From Auanema rhodensis (taxonomy: Eukaryota > Nematoda > Chromadorea > Rhabditida > Rhabditidae), in NCBI GenBank assembly GCA_964057225.1, contig OZ059900.1, forward strand, positions 16,755,638 to 16,819,637: a stretch of DNA of 64,000 nucleotides. The letters are read 5' to 3'. The translations under genes were made by a program, and so were the position numbers. Numbering within the stretch: position 1 is the stretch's first letter; the number at the start of each line of letters is the position of its first letter. Below, one piece after another: positions 1 to 9,455 of the stretch. Under the pieces are notes generated by a model that did no database searches, was not told the origin of the DNA, and worked only from the letters and a program-made list of their open reading frames with translations.

Positions 1-1680
1 CTGAACACTAGAAGAATACAAAAACACAGTATTTCCCATGAGAAATATTTTATTATGCTGGAAAACCAGTTTGTGGAAATTTCGCTGTAAACAAGGTTTT
101 GACTTACGATTTCATGTGTTCAAACTCATGCAATGTCAATGAAACCTAGCTCAAAATTGTTCGTACAACGTCTAGTTCCACTTTCACGACAAAAAAACAG
201 GGGTTAGAAAATTAAGGAAATTAGCATATTCTGAGGGCACGCCCCTTATGGCTAATATTGATTAAATCGATTTTTGTTCATATGAGTCGTCAAATGCAAC
301 GAATTTCAGCGTGTTACATACTAAAATGAAGCATTTTACATGCTGAACACTAGAAAAATACAAAAACACAGTATTTCCCATGAGAAATATTTTATCATGC
401 TGGAAAACCAGTTTTTGGAAATTTCGCTGTAAACAAGGTTTTGACTTACGATTTCATGTGTTCAAACTCATGCAATGTCAATGAAACCTAGCTCAAAATT
501 GTTTGTACAACGTCTAGTTCCACTTTCACGACAAAAAAACAAGGGTTAGAAAATTAAGGAAATTAGCATATTCTGAGGGCACGCCCCTTATGGCTAATAT
601 TGATTAAATCGATTTTTGTTCATATGAGTCGTCAAATGCAACGAATTTCAGCGTGTTACATACTAAAATGAAGCATTTTACATGCTGAACACTAGAAAAA
701 TACAAAAACACAGTATTTCCCATGAGAAATATTTTATTATGCTGGAAAACCAGTTTTTGGAAATTTCGCTGTAAACAAGGTTTTGACTTACGATTTCATG
801 TGTTCAAACTCATGCAATGTCAATGAAACCTAGCTCAAAATTGTTCGTACAACGTCTAGTTCCACTTTCACGACAAAAAAACAGGGGTTAGAAAATTAAG
901 GAAATTAGCATATTCTGAGGGCACGCCCCTTATGGCTAATATTGATTAAATCGATTTTTGTTCATATGAGTCGTCAAATGCAACGAATTTCAGCGTGTTA
1001 CACACTAAAATGAAGCATTTCACATGCTGAACACTAGAAGAATACAAAAACACAGTATTTCCCATGAGAAATATTTTATTATGCTGGAAAACCAGTTTTT
1101 CGAAATTTCGCTGTAAACAAGGTTTTGACTTACGATTTCATGTGTTCAAACTCATGCAATGTCAATGAAACCTAGCTCAAAATTGTTCGTACAACGTCTA
1201 GTTCCACTTTCACGACAAAAAAACAGGGGTTAGAAAATTAAGGAAATTAGCATATTCTGAGGGCACGCCCCTTATGGCTAATATTGATTAAATCGATTTT
1301 TGTTCATATGAGTCGTCAAATGCAACGAATTTCAGCGTGTTACATACTAAAATGAAGCATTTTACATGCTGAACACTAGAAAAATACAAAAACACAGTAT
1401 TTCCCATGAGAAATATTTTATCATGCTGGAAAACCAGTTTTTGGAAATTTCGCTGTAAACAAGGTTTTGACTTACGATTTCATGTGTTCAAACTCATGCA
1501 ATGTCAATGAAACCTAGCTCAAAATTGTTTGTACAACGTCTAGTTCCACTTTCACGACAAAAAAACAAGGGTTAGAAAATTAAGGAAATTAGCATATTCT
1601 GAGGGCACGCCCCTTATGGCTAATATTGATTAATTCGATTTTTGTTCATATGAGTCGTCAAATGCAACGAATTTCAGCGT
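1..1680 (-). repeat. Left arm of a 1,680-bp inverted repeat
   Basis: Position x here pairs with position 4639-x on the right side. Read away from the gap on the minus strand, the monomers are a*, b, d, a and a partial c, the same order and variants as 2959-4638. The match includes the rare TCGAATTAAT variant (monomer 1339-1680) and the ACAAAC variant of the terminal c copy. I saw no mismatch. The arm probably extends beyond the window edge. Confidence 0.85.
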
Positions 1681-2364
1681 GTTACACACTAAAATGAAGC
1701 ATTTCACATGCTGAACACTAGAAGAATACAAAAACACAGTATTTCCCATGAGAAATATTTTATTATGCTGGAAAACCAGTTTTTCGAAATTTCGCTGTAA
1801 ACAAGGTTTTGACTTACGATTTCATGTGTTCAAACTCATGCAATGTCAATGAAACCTAGCTCAAAATTGTTCGTACAACGTCTAGTTCCACTTTCACGAC
1901 AAAAAAACAGGGGTTAGAAAATTAAGGAAATTAGCATATTCTGAGGGCACGCCCCTTATGGCTAATATTGATTAAATCGATTTTTGTTCATATGAGTCGT
2001 CAAATGCAACGAATTTCAGCGTGTTACATACTAAAATGAAGCATTTTACATGCTGAACACTAGAAAAATACAAAAACACAGTATTTCCCATGAGAAATAT
2101 TTTATCATGCTGGAAAACCAGTTTTTGGAAATTTCGCTGTAAACAAGGTTTTGACTTACGATTTCATGTGTTCAAACTCATGCAATGTCAATGAAACCTA
2201 GCTCAAAATTGTTTGTACAACGTCTAGTTCCACTTTCACGACAAAAAAACAAGGGTTAGAAAATTAAGGAAATTAGCATATTCTGAGGGCACGCCCCTTA
2301 TGGCTAATATTGATTAATTCGATTTTTGTTCATATGAGTCGTCAAATGCAACGAATTTCAGCGT
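997..2364 (-). repeat. Tandem duplication of a b + a* dimer (2 x 684 bp)
   Basis: Monomers 997-1338 (b) and 1339-1680 (a*) are repeated as 1681-2022 (b) and 2023-2364 (a*). Both a* copies carry the rare TTAATTCGA form, and both b copies carry the CACACT, TTCACA and AGAAGAATA variants. This recent dimer duplication lies immediately left of the mirrored arm, and the second dimer has no visible counterpart on the right of the gap. Confidence 0.85.
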
Positions 2365-2758
2365 GTTACATACTAAAATGAAGCATTTTACATGCTGAAC
2401 ACTAGAAAAATACAAAAACACAGTATTTCCCATGAGAAATATTTTATTATGCTGGAAAACCAGTTTTTGGAAATTTCGCTGTAAACAAGGTTTTGACTTA
2501 CGATTTCATGTGTTCAAACTCATGCAATGTCAATGAAACCTAGCTCAAAATTGTTCGTACAACGTCTAGTTCCACTTTCACGACAAAAAAACAGGGGTTA
2601 GAAAATTAAGGAAATTAGCATATTCTGAGGGCACGCCCCTTATGGCTAATATTGATTAAATCGATTTTTGTTCATATGAGTCGTCAAATGCAACGAATTT
2701 CAGCGTGTTACATACTAAAATGAAGCATTTTACATGCTGAACACTAGAAAAATACAAA

Positions 2759-2958
2759 NNNNNNNNNNNNNNNNNNNNNNNNNNNNNNNNNNNNNNNNNN
2801 NNNNNNNNNNNNNNNNNNNNNNNNNNNNNNNNNNNNNNNNNNNNNNNNNNNNNNNNNNNNNNNNNNNNNNNNNNNNNNNNNNNNNNNNNNNNNNNNNNNN
2901 NNNNNNNNNNNNNNNNNNNNNNNNNNNNNNNNNNNNNNNNNNNNNNNNNNNNNNNNNN
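2759..2958. other. Assembly gap, 200 N
   Basis: There are exactly 200 undetermined bases. A round 200 is typical of a placeholder of unknown length inserted by a scaffolder, so true distance is unknown. Satellite lies on both sides but on opposite strands. The left side stops 52 bp into a monomer and the right side resumes at ACGCTGAAAT. Any open frame drawn through this region is meaningless. Confidence 0.97.
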
Positions 2959-3300
2959 ACGCTGAAATTCGTTGCATTTGACGACTCATATGAACAAAAA
3001 TCGAATTAATCAATATTAGCCATAAGGGGCGTGCCCTCAGAATATGCTAATTTCCTTAATTTTCTAACCCTTGTTTTTTTGTCGTGAAAGTGGAACTAGA
3101 CGTTGTACAAACAATTTTGAGCTAGGTTTCATTGACATTGCATGAGTTTGAACACATGAAATCGTAAGTCAAAACCTTGTTTACAGCGAAATTTCCAAAA
3201 ACTGGTTTTCCAGCATGATAAAATATTTCTCATGGGAAATACTGTGTTTTTGTATTTTTCTAGTGTTCAGCATGTAAAATGCTTCATTTTAGTATGTAAC

Positions 3301-3642
3301 ACGCTGAAATTCGTTGCATTTGACGACTCATATGAACAAAAATCGATTTAATCAATATTAGCCATAAGGGGCGTGCCCTCAGAATATGCTAATTTCCTTA
3401 ATTTTCTAACCCCTGTTTTTTTGTCGTGAAAGTGGAACTAGACGTTGTACGAACAATTTTGAGCTAGGTTTCATTGACATTGCATGAGTTTGAACACATG
3501 AAATCGTAAGTCAAAACCTTGTTTACAGCGAAATTTCGAAAAACTGGTTTTCCAGCATAATAAAATATTTCTCATGGGAAATACTGTGTTTTTGTATTCT
3601 TCTAGTGTTCAGCATGTGAAATGCTTCATTTTAGTGTGTAAC
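3301..3642 (+). repeat. Representative b-type monomer
   Basis: The linked variants are 238G (TTTCGAAAAAC), 299C (TATTCTTCTAG), 318G (CATGTGAAATG) and 336G (AGTGTGTAAC). I count 26 copies with 238G in the right array. None lies between 11509 and 32372. Most also carry 113T; this copy, 7746, 32373, 38529, 44343 and 49815 do not. Confidence 0.85.
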
Positions 3643-3681
3643 ACGCTGAAATTCGTTGCATTTGACGACTCATATGAACAA

Positions 3682-3691
3682 AAATCGATTT
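3682..3691 (+). other. 10-bp palindrome (sites 40-49)
   Basis: AAATCGATTT is a perfect palindrome and is present in nearly all copies. It is broken in the a* copies (TCGAATTAAT), in 39897-40238 (GATTTTATC) and in 29978-30319 (AAAATTCG). Confidence 0.7.
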
Positions 3692-3708
3692 AATCAATAT
3701 TAGCCATA

Positions 3709-3721
3709 AGGGGCGTGCCCT
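3709..3721 (+). other. GC-rich hairpin in the monomer (sites 67-79)
   Basis: AGGG and CCCT can pair around a 5-base loop, inside the only strongly GC-rich stretch of an AT-rich monomer. The element recurs in nearly every copy. The one common variant (K: 75A with 79C) replaces it with GGGG-CGTA-CCCC, which also pairs. One copy (36819-37160) has AAGGAGCG instead. A function is not shown; a protein-binding or structural role is inference. Confidence 0.5.
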
Positions 3722-3885
3722 CAGAATATGCTAATTTCCTTAATTTTCTAACCCCTGTTTTTTTGTCGTGAAAGTGGAACTAGACGTTGTACGAACAATT
3801 TTGAGCTAGGTTTCATTGACATTGCATGAGTTTGAACACATGAAATCGTAAGTCAAAACCTTGTTTACAGCGAAATTTCCAAAAA

Positions 3886-3897
3886 CTGGTTTTCCAG
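3886..3897 (+). other. 4-bp inverted repeat (sites 244-255)
   Basis: CTGG-TTTT-CCAG is a 4-bp stem with a 4-base loop. It appears unchanged in every copy I read and sits just right of the variable sites 238 and 240. It is short enough to be chance. Confidence 0.45.
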
Positions 3898-3952
3898 CAT
3901 AATAAAATATTTCTCATGGGAAATACTGTGTTTTTGTATTTTTCTAGTGTTC

Positions 3953-3967
3953 AGCATGTAAAATGCT
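3953..3967 (+). other. 5-bp inverted repeat (sites 311-325)
   Basis: AGCAT-GTAAA-ATGCT is a 5-bp stem with a 5-base loop. Site 318, which separates b, i and j copies (GTGAA) from others, lies in the loop. A few copies alter the stem: AGAAT near 19014, 20713 and 23449, and ATGTT near 10128 and 11488. Confidence 0.5.
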
Positions 3968-3984
3968 TCATTTTAGTATGTAAC

Positions 3985-4326
3985 ACGCTGAAATTCGTTG
4001 CATTTGACGACTCATATGAACAAAAATCGATTTAATCAATATTAGCCATAAGGGGCGTGCCCTCAGAATATGCTAATTTCCTTAATTTTCTAACCCTTGT
4101 TTTTTTGTCGTGAAAGTGGAACTAGACGTTGTACAAACAATTTTGAGCTAGGTTTCATTGACATTGCATGAGTTTGAACACATGAAATCGTAAGTCAAAA
4201 CCTTGTTTACAGCGAAATTTCCAAAAACTGGTTTTCCAGCATGATAAAATATTTCTCATGGGAAATACTGTGTTTTTGTATTTTTCTAGTGTTCAGCATG
4301 TAAAATGCTTCATTTTAGTATGTAAC
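3985..4326 (+). repeat. Representative a-type monomer
   Basis: The linked variants are 113T (CCCTTG), 151A (GTACAAAC) and 259G (GCATGATAA). The 151A change turns GTACGAAC into GTACAAAC, the form expected from CpG decay, and creates the palindrome TTGTACAA. Typical a copies are scattered along the array, for example at 8088, 14930, 25190, 34767, 37161, 54261, 57337, 58704 and 59046. Many copies at 17-31 kb have 151A and 259G without 113T, so the haplotype recombines. Confidence 0.85.
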
Positions 4327-4668
4327 ACGCTGAAATTCGTTGCATTTGACGACTCATATGAACAAAAATCGATTTAATCAATATTAGCCATAAGGGGCGT
4401 GCCCTCAGAATATGCTAATTTCCTTAATTTTCTAACCCCTGTTTTTTTGTCGTGAAAGTGGAACTAGACGTTGTACGAACAATTTTGAGCTAGGTTTCAT
4501 TGACATTGCATGAGTTTGAACACATGAAATCGTAAGTCAAAACCTTGTTTACAGCGAAATTTCCACAAACTGGTTTTCCAGCATAATAAAATATTTCTCA
4601 TGGGAAATACTGTGTTTTTGTATTCTTCTAGTGTTCAGCATGTAAAATGCTTCATTTTAGTATGTAAC
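4327..4668 (+). repeat. Representative c-type monomer
   Basis: The variants are 240C (TTTCCACAAAC) and 299C without 318G. I count 20 copies in the right array. A subgroup with 176A (CATTAACATT) occurs only at 12536, 15272, 24848, 25532 and 26558. A subgroup ending 336T occurs at 28268, 35109 and 35793. The copy at 46053 has 318G and the copy at 62122 has 259G, both recombinant combinations. Confidence 0.85.
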
Positions 4669-5010
4669 ACGCTGAAATTCGTTGCATTTGACGACTCATA
4701 TGAACAAAAATCGATTTAATCAATATTAGCCATAAGGGGCGTGCCCTCAGAATATGCTAATTTCCTTAATTTTCTAACCCTTGTTTTTTTGTCGTGAAAG
4801 TGGAACTAGACGTTGTACAAACAATTTTGAGCTAGGTTTCATTGACATTGCATGAGTTTGAACACATGAAATCGTAAGTCAAAACCTTGTTTACAGCGAA
4901 ATTTCCAAAAACTGGTTTTCCAGCATAATAAAATATTTCTCATGGGAAATACTGTGTTTTTGTATTTTTCTAGTGTTCAGCATGTAAAATGCTTCATTTT
5001 AGTATGTAAC

Positions 5011-5351
5011 ACGCTGAAATTCGTTGCATTTGACGACTCATATGAACAAAAATCGATTTAATCAATATTAGCCATAAGGGGCGTGCCCTCAGAATATGCT
5101 AATTTCCTTAATTTTCTAACCCTTGCTTTTTTGTCGTGAAAGTGGAACTAGACGTTGTACGAACAATTTTGAGCTAGGTTTCATTGACATTGCATGAGTT
5201 TGAACACATGAAATCGTAAGTCAAAACCTTGTTTACAGCGAAATTTCGAAAAACTGGTTTTCCAGCATAATAAAATATTTCTCATGGAAAAACTGTGTTT
5301 TTGTATTCTTCTAGTGTTCAGCATGTGAAATGCTTCATTTTAGTGTGTAAC
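5011..5351 (+). repeat. Isolated 341-bp b' monomer
   Basis: The copy has the same CATGGAAAAACTG form as the b' copies at 56313 and 59388, some 51 kb away, plus a private CCCTTGCTTTT. A shared compound change over this distance suggests the ends of this window exchange sequence or descend from one older block. Confidence 0.8.
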
Positions 5352-5693
5352 ACGCTGAAATTCGTTGCATTTGACGACTCATATGAACAAAAATCGATTT
5401 AATCAATATTAGCCATAAGGGGCGTGCCCTCAGAATATGCTAATTTCCTTAATTTTCTAACCCCTGTTTTTTTGTCGTGAAAGTGGAACTAGACGTTGTA
5501 CGAACAATTTTGAGCTAGGTTTCATTGACGTTGCATGAGTTTGAACACATGAAATCGTAAGTCAAAACCTTGTTTACAGCGAAATTTCCAAAAACTGGTT
5601 TTCCAGCATAATAAAATATTTCTCATGGGAAACACTGTGTTTTTGTATTTTTCTAGTGTTCAGCATGTAAAATGCTTCATTTTAGTTTGTAAC
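5352..5693 (+). repeat. Representative e-type monomer
   Basis: The variants are 179G (GACGTTGC), 282C (GAAACACTG) and 336T (AGTTTGTAAC). Of 14 copies with 282C and 336T, this one is isolated and the other 13 lie between 13904 and 31345. Four of those (13904, 16640, 21428, 26900) lack 179G. A sublineage with GGAAATAGAC occurs at 17324, 19034, 27584 and 29294. Confidence 0.85.
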
Positions 5694-6035
5694 ACGCTGA
5701 AATTCGTTGCATTTGACGACTCATATGAACAAAAATCGATTTAATCAATATTAGCCATAAGGGGCGTGCCCTCAGAATATGCTAATTTCCTTAATTTTCT
5801 AACCCCTGTTTTTTTGTCGTGAAAGTGGAACTAGACGTTGTACAAACAATTTTGAGCTAGGTTTCATTGACATTGCATGAGTTTGAACACATGAAATCGT
5901 AAGTCAAAACCTTGTTTACAGCGAAATTTCCAAAAACTGGTTTTCCAGCATGATAAAATATTTCTCATGGGAAATACTGTGTTTTTGTATTTTTCTAGTG
6001 TTCAGCATGTAAAATGCTTCATTTTAATGTGTAAC
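5694..6035 (+). repeat. Representative f-type monomer
   Basis: The variants are 113C, 151A, 259G and the 3' form TTTTAATGTG (334A, 336G). Other copies with this 3' end and 151A lie at 17666, 19376, 20402, 23138 and 31346. This copy follows the e copy at 5352. The e-then-f order recurs at 17324-18007, 19034-19717 and 31004-31688, so the dimer is transmitted as a unit. Confidence 0.8.
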
Positions 6036-7061
6036 ACGCTGAAATTCGTTGCATTTGACGACTCATATGAACAAAAATCGATTTAATCAATATTAGCCAT
6101 AAGGGGCGTGCCCTCAGAATATGCTAATTTCCTTAATTTTCTAACCCCTGTTTTTTTGTCGTGAAAGTGGAACTAGACGTTGTACGAACAATTTTGAGCT
6201 AGGTTTCATTGACATTGCATGAGTTTGAACACATGAAATCGTAAGTCAAAACCTTGTTTACAGCGAAATTTCCAAAAACTGGTTTTCCAGCATGATAAAA
6301 TATTTCTCATGGGAAATACTGTGTTTTTGTATTTTTCTAGTGTTCAGCATGTAAAATGCTTCATTTTAGTATGTAACACGCTGAAATTCGTTGCATTTGA
6401 CGACTCATATGAACAAAAATCGATTTAATCAATATTAGCCATAAGGGGCGTGCCCTCAGAATATGCTAATTTCCTTAATTTTCTAACCCCTGTTTTTTTG
6501 TCGTGAAAGTGGAACTAGACGTTGTACGAACAATTTTGAGCTAGGTTTCATTGACATTGCATGAGTTTGAACACATGAAATCGTAAGTCAAAACCTTGTT
6601 TACAGCGAAATTTCCAAAAACTGGTTTTCCAGCATAATAAAATATTTCTCATGGGAAATACTGTGTTTTTGTATTTTTCTAGTGTTCAGCATGTAAAATG
6701 CTTCATTTTAGTTTGTAACACGCTGAAATTCGTTGCATTTGACGACTCATATGAACAAAAATCGATTTAATCAATATTAGCCATAAGGGGCGTGCCCTCA
6801 GAATATGCTAATTTCCTTAATTTTCTAACCCTTGTTTTTTTGTCGTGAAAGTGGAACTAGACGTTGTACGAACAATTTTGAGCTAGGTTTCATTGACATT
6901 GCATGAGTTTGAACACATGAAATCGTAAGTCAAAACCTTGTTTACAGCGAAATTTCCAAAAACTGGTTTTCCAGCATAATAAAATATTTCTCATGGGAAA
7001 TACTGTGTTTTTGTATTTTTCTAGTGTTCAGCATGTAAAATGCTTCATTTTAATGTGTAAC

Positions 7062-8087
7062 ACGCTGAAATTCGTTGCATTTGACGACTCATATGAACAA
7101 AAATCGATTTAATCAATATTAGCCATAAGGGGCGTGCCCTCAGAATATGCTAATTTCCTTAATTTTCTAACCCCTGTTTTTTTGTCGTGAAAGTGGAACT
7201 AGACGTTGTACGAACAATTTTGAGCTAGGTTTCATTGACATTGCATGAGTTTGAACACATGAAATCGTAAGTCAAAACCTTGTTTACAGCGAAATTTCCA
7301 AAAACTGGTTTTCCAGCATGATAAAATATTTCTCATGGGAAATACTGTGTTTTTGTATTTTTCTAGTGTTCAGCATGTAAAATGCTTCATTTTAGTATAT
7401 AACACGCTGAAATTCGTTGCATTTGACGACTCATATGAACAAAAATCGATTTAATCAATATTAGCCATAAGGGGCGTGCCCTCAGAATATGCTAATTTCC
7501 TTAATTTTCTAACCCCTGTTTTTTTGTCGTGAAAGTGGAACTAGACGTTGTACGAACAATTTTGAGCTAGGTTTCATTGACATTGCATGAGTTTGAACAC
7601 ATGAAATCGTAAGTCAAAACTTTGTTTACAGCGAAATTTCCAAAAACTGGTTTTCCAGCATGATAAAATATTTCTCATGGGAAATACTGTGTTTTTGTAT
7701 TTTTCTAGTGTTCAGCATGTAAAATGCTTCATTTTAGTTTGTAACACGCTGAAATTCGTTGCATTTGACGACTCATATGAACAAAAATCGATTTAATCAA
7801 TATTAGCCATAAGGGGCGTGCCCTCAGAATATGCTAATTTCCTTAATTTTCTAACCCCTGTTTTTTTGTCGTGAAAGTGGAACTAGACGTTGTACGAACA
7901 ATTTTGAGCTAGGTTTCATTGACATTGCATAAGTTTGAACACATGAAATCGTAAGTCAAAACCTTGTTTACAGCGAAATTTCGAAAAACTGGTTTTCCAG
8001 CATAATAAAATATTTCTCATGGGAAATACTGTGTTTTTGTATTCTTCTAGTGTTCAGCATGTGAAATGCTTCATTTTAGTGTGTAAC
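7062..8087 (+). repeat. 3-monomer block repeated 24.6 kb away
   Basis: The order is a copy with 151G, 259G and AGTATATAAC, then a copy with 259G and a 336T end, then b (7746). The same order, including the otherwise unseen TATATAAC, recurs at 31689-32714. Private singles differ: AACTTTGTTT and GCATAAGTTT here, GCTTTATTTT and GAGTTAGG there. Confidence 0.8.
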
Positions 8088-9455
8088 ACGCTGAAATTCG
8101 TTGCATTTGACGACTCATATGAACAAAAATCGATTTAATCAATATTAGCCATAAGGGGCGTGCCCTCAGAATATGCTAATTTCCTTAATTTTCTAACCCT
8201 TGTTTTTTTGTCGTGAAAGTGGAACTAGACGTTGTACAAACAATTTTGAGCTAGGTTTCATTGACATTGCATGAGTTTGAACACATGAAATCGTAAGTCA
8301 AAACCTTGTTTACAGCGAAATTTCCAAAAACTGGTTTTCCAGCATGATAAAATATTTCTCATGGGAAATACTGTGTTTTTGTATTTTTCTAGTGTTCAGC
8401 ATGTAAAATGCTTCATTTTAGTATGTAACACGCTGAAATTCGTTGCATTTGACGACTCATATGAACAAAAATCGATTTAATCAATATTAGCCATAAGGGG
8501 CGTGCCCTCAGAATATGCTAATTTCCTTAATTTTCTAACCCCTGTTTTTTTGTCGTGAAAGTGGAACTAGACGTTGTACGAACAATTTTGAGCTAGGTTT
8601 CATTGACATTGCATGAGTTTGAACACATGAAATCGTAAGTCAAAACCTTGTTTACAGCGAAATTTCCACAAACTGGTTTTCCAGCATAATAAAATATTTC
8701 TCATGGGAAATACTGTGTTTTTGTATTCTTCTAGTGTTCAGCATGTAAAATGCTTCATTTTAGTATGTAACACGCTGAAATTCGTTGCATTTGACGACTC
8801 ATATGAACAAAAATCGATTTAATCAATATTAGCCATAAGGGGCGTGCCCTCAGAATATGCTAATTTCCTTAATTTTCTAACCCCTGTTTTTTTGTCGTGA
8901 AAGTGGAACTAGACGTTGTACGAACAATTTTGAGCTAGGTTTCATTGACATTGCATGAGTTTGAACACATGAAATCGTAAGTCAAAACCTTGTTTACAGC
9001 GAAATTTCCAAAAACTGGTTTTCCAGCATAATAGAATATTTCTCATGGGAAATACTGTGTTTTTGTATTTTTCTAGTCTTCAGCATGTAAAATGCTTCAT
9101 TTTAGTATGTAACACGCTGAAATTCGTTGCATTTGACGACTCATATGAACAAAAATCGATTTAATCAATATTAGCCATAAGGGGCGTGCCCTCAGAATAT
9201 GCTAATTTCCTTAATTTTCTAACCCCTGTTTTTTTGTCGTGAAAGTGGAACTAGACGTTGTACGAACAATTTTGAGCTAGGTTTCATTGACATTGCATGA
9301 GTTTGAACACATGAAATCGTAAGTCAAAACCTTGTTTACAGCGAAATTTCCACAAACTGGTTTTCCAGCATAATAAAATATTTCTCATGGGAAATACTGT
9401 GTTTTTGTATTCTTCTAGTGTTCAGCATGTAAAATGCTTCATTTTAGTATGTAAC

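Larger units (their letters stand above)
1..2758 (-). repeat. 342-bp satellite array, left segment (reverse orientation)
   Basis: The motif CTGAACACTAG recurs at 1, 343, 685, 1027, 1369, 1711, 2053, 2395 and 2737, an exact 342-bp period with no indels. The sequence is the reverse complement of the array to the right of the gap. In the phase used for the right array it holds a 312-bp partial copy (1-312), seven full copies starting at 313, 655, 997, 1339, 1681, 2023 and 2365, and a 52-bp stub ending in the gap. Read left to right the types are c, a, d, b, a*, b, a*, d, where a* is an a-type copy with TCGAATTAAT in place of TCGATTTAAT. No gene or non-satellite base is present. The array continues past the left edge. 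Confidence 0.98.
3643..3984 (+). repeat. Reference d-type monomer
   Basis: This is the most common form and I use it as the coordinate reference (site 1 = 3643). Diagnostic bases are 113C, 151G, 163G, 176G, 179A, 238C, 240A, 259A, 282T, 299T, 318A and 336A. The copy has 10 CpG, one CATATG and one ATCGAT. Sites 1-107 are nearly invariant across copies apart from scattered singletons and the K variant. Most shared variants lie in 113-336. The length, 342, equals 2 x 171, close to two nucleosome repeats. Confidence 0.9.
2959..4638 (+). repeat. Right arm of a 1,680-bp inverted repeat
   Basis: The first five monomers after the gap are types a* (2959), b (3301), d (3643), a (3985) and c (4327). 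They are the apparent exact reverse complement of 1-1680. The a* copy is the only one in the right array with TCGAATTAAT, so the match does not rest only on common types. See the findings for the two readings: a true inversion or a haplotypic duplication. Confidence 0.85.

Noticed and set aside
2968-2984. CENP-B box at ATTCGTTGCATTTGACG
   Set aside because: It shares TTCGTTG and a following A with the 17-bp box but lacks the CGGG core; only 9 of 17 positions agree by my count.
2734-3013. Open frames of 91 and 89 codons on both strands
   Set aside because: Most of each frame is translated N from the 200-base gap; the real sequence at the ends is ordinary satellite.
3682-3691. AAATCGATTT palindrome as a regulatory operator
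   Set aside because: It is present in nearly every monomer and there is no gene for it to regulate; it is reported only as a sequence feature.
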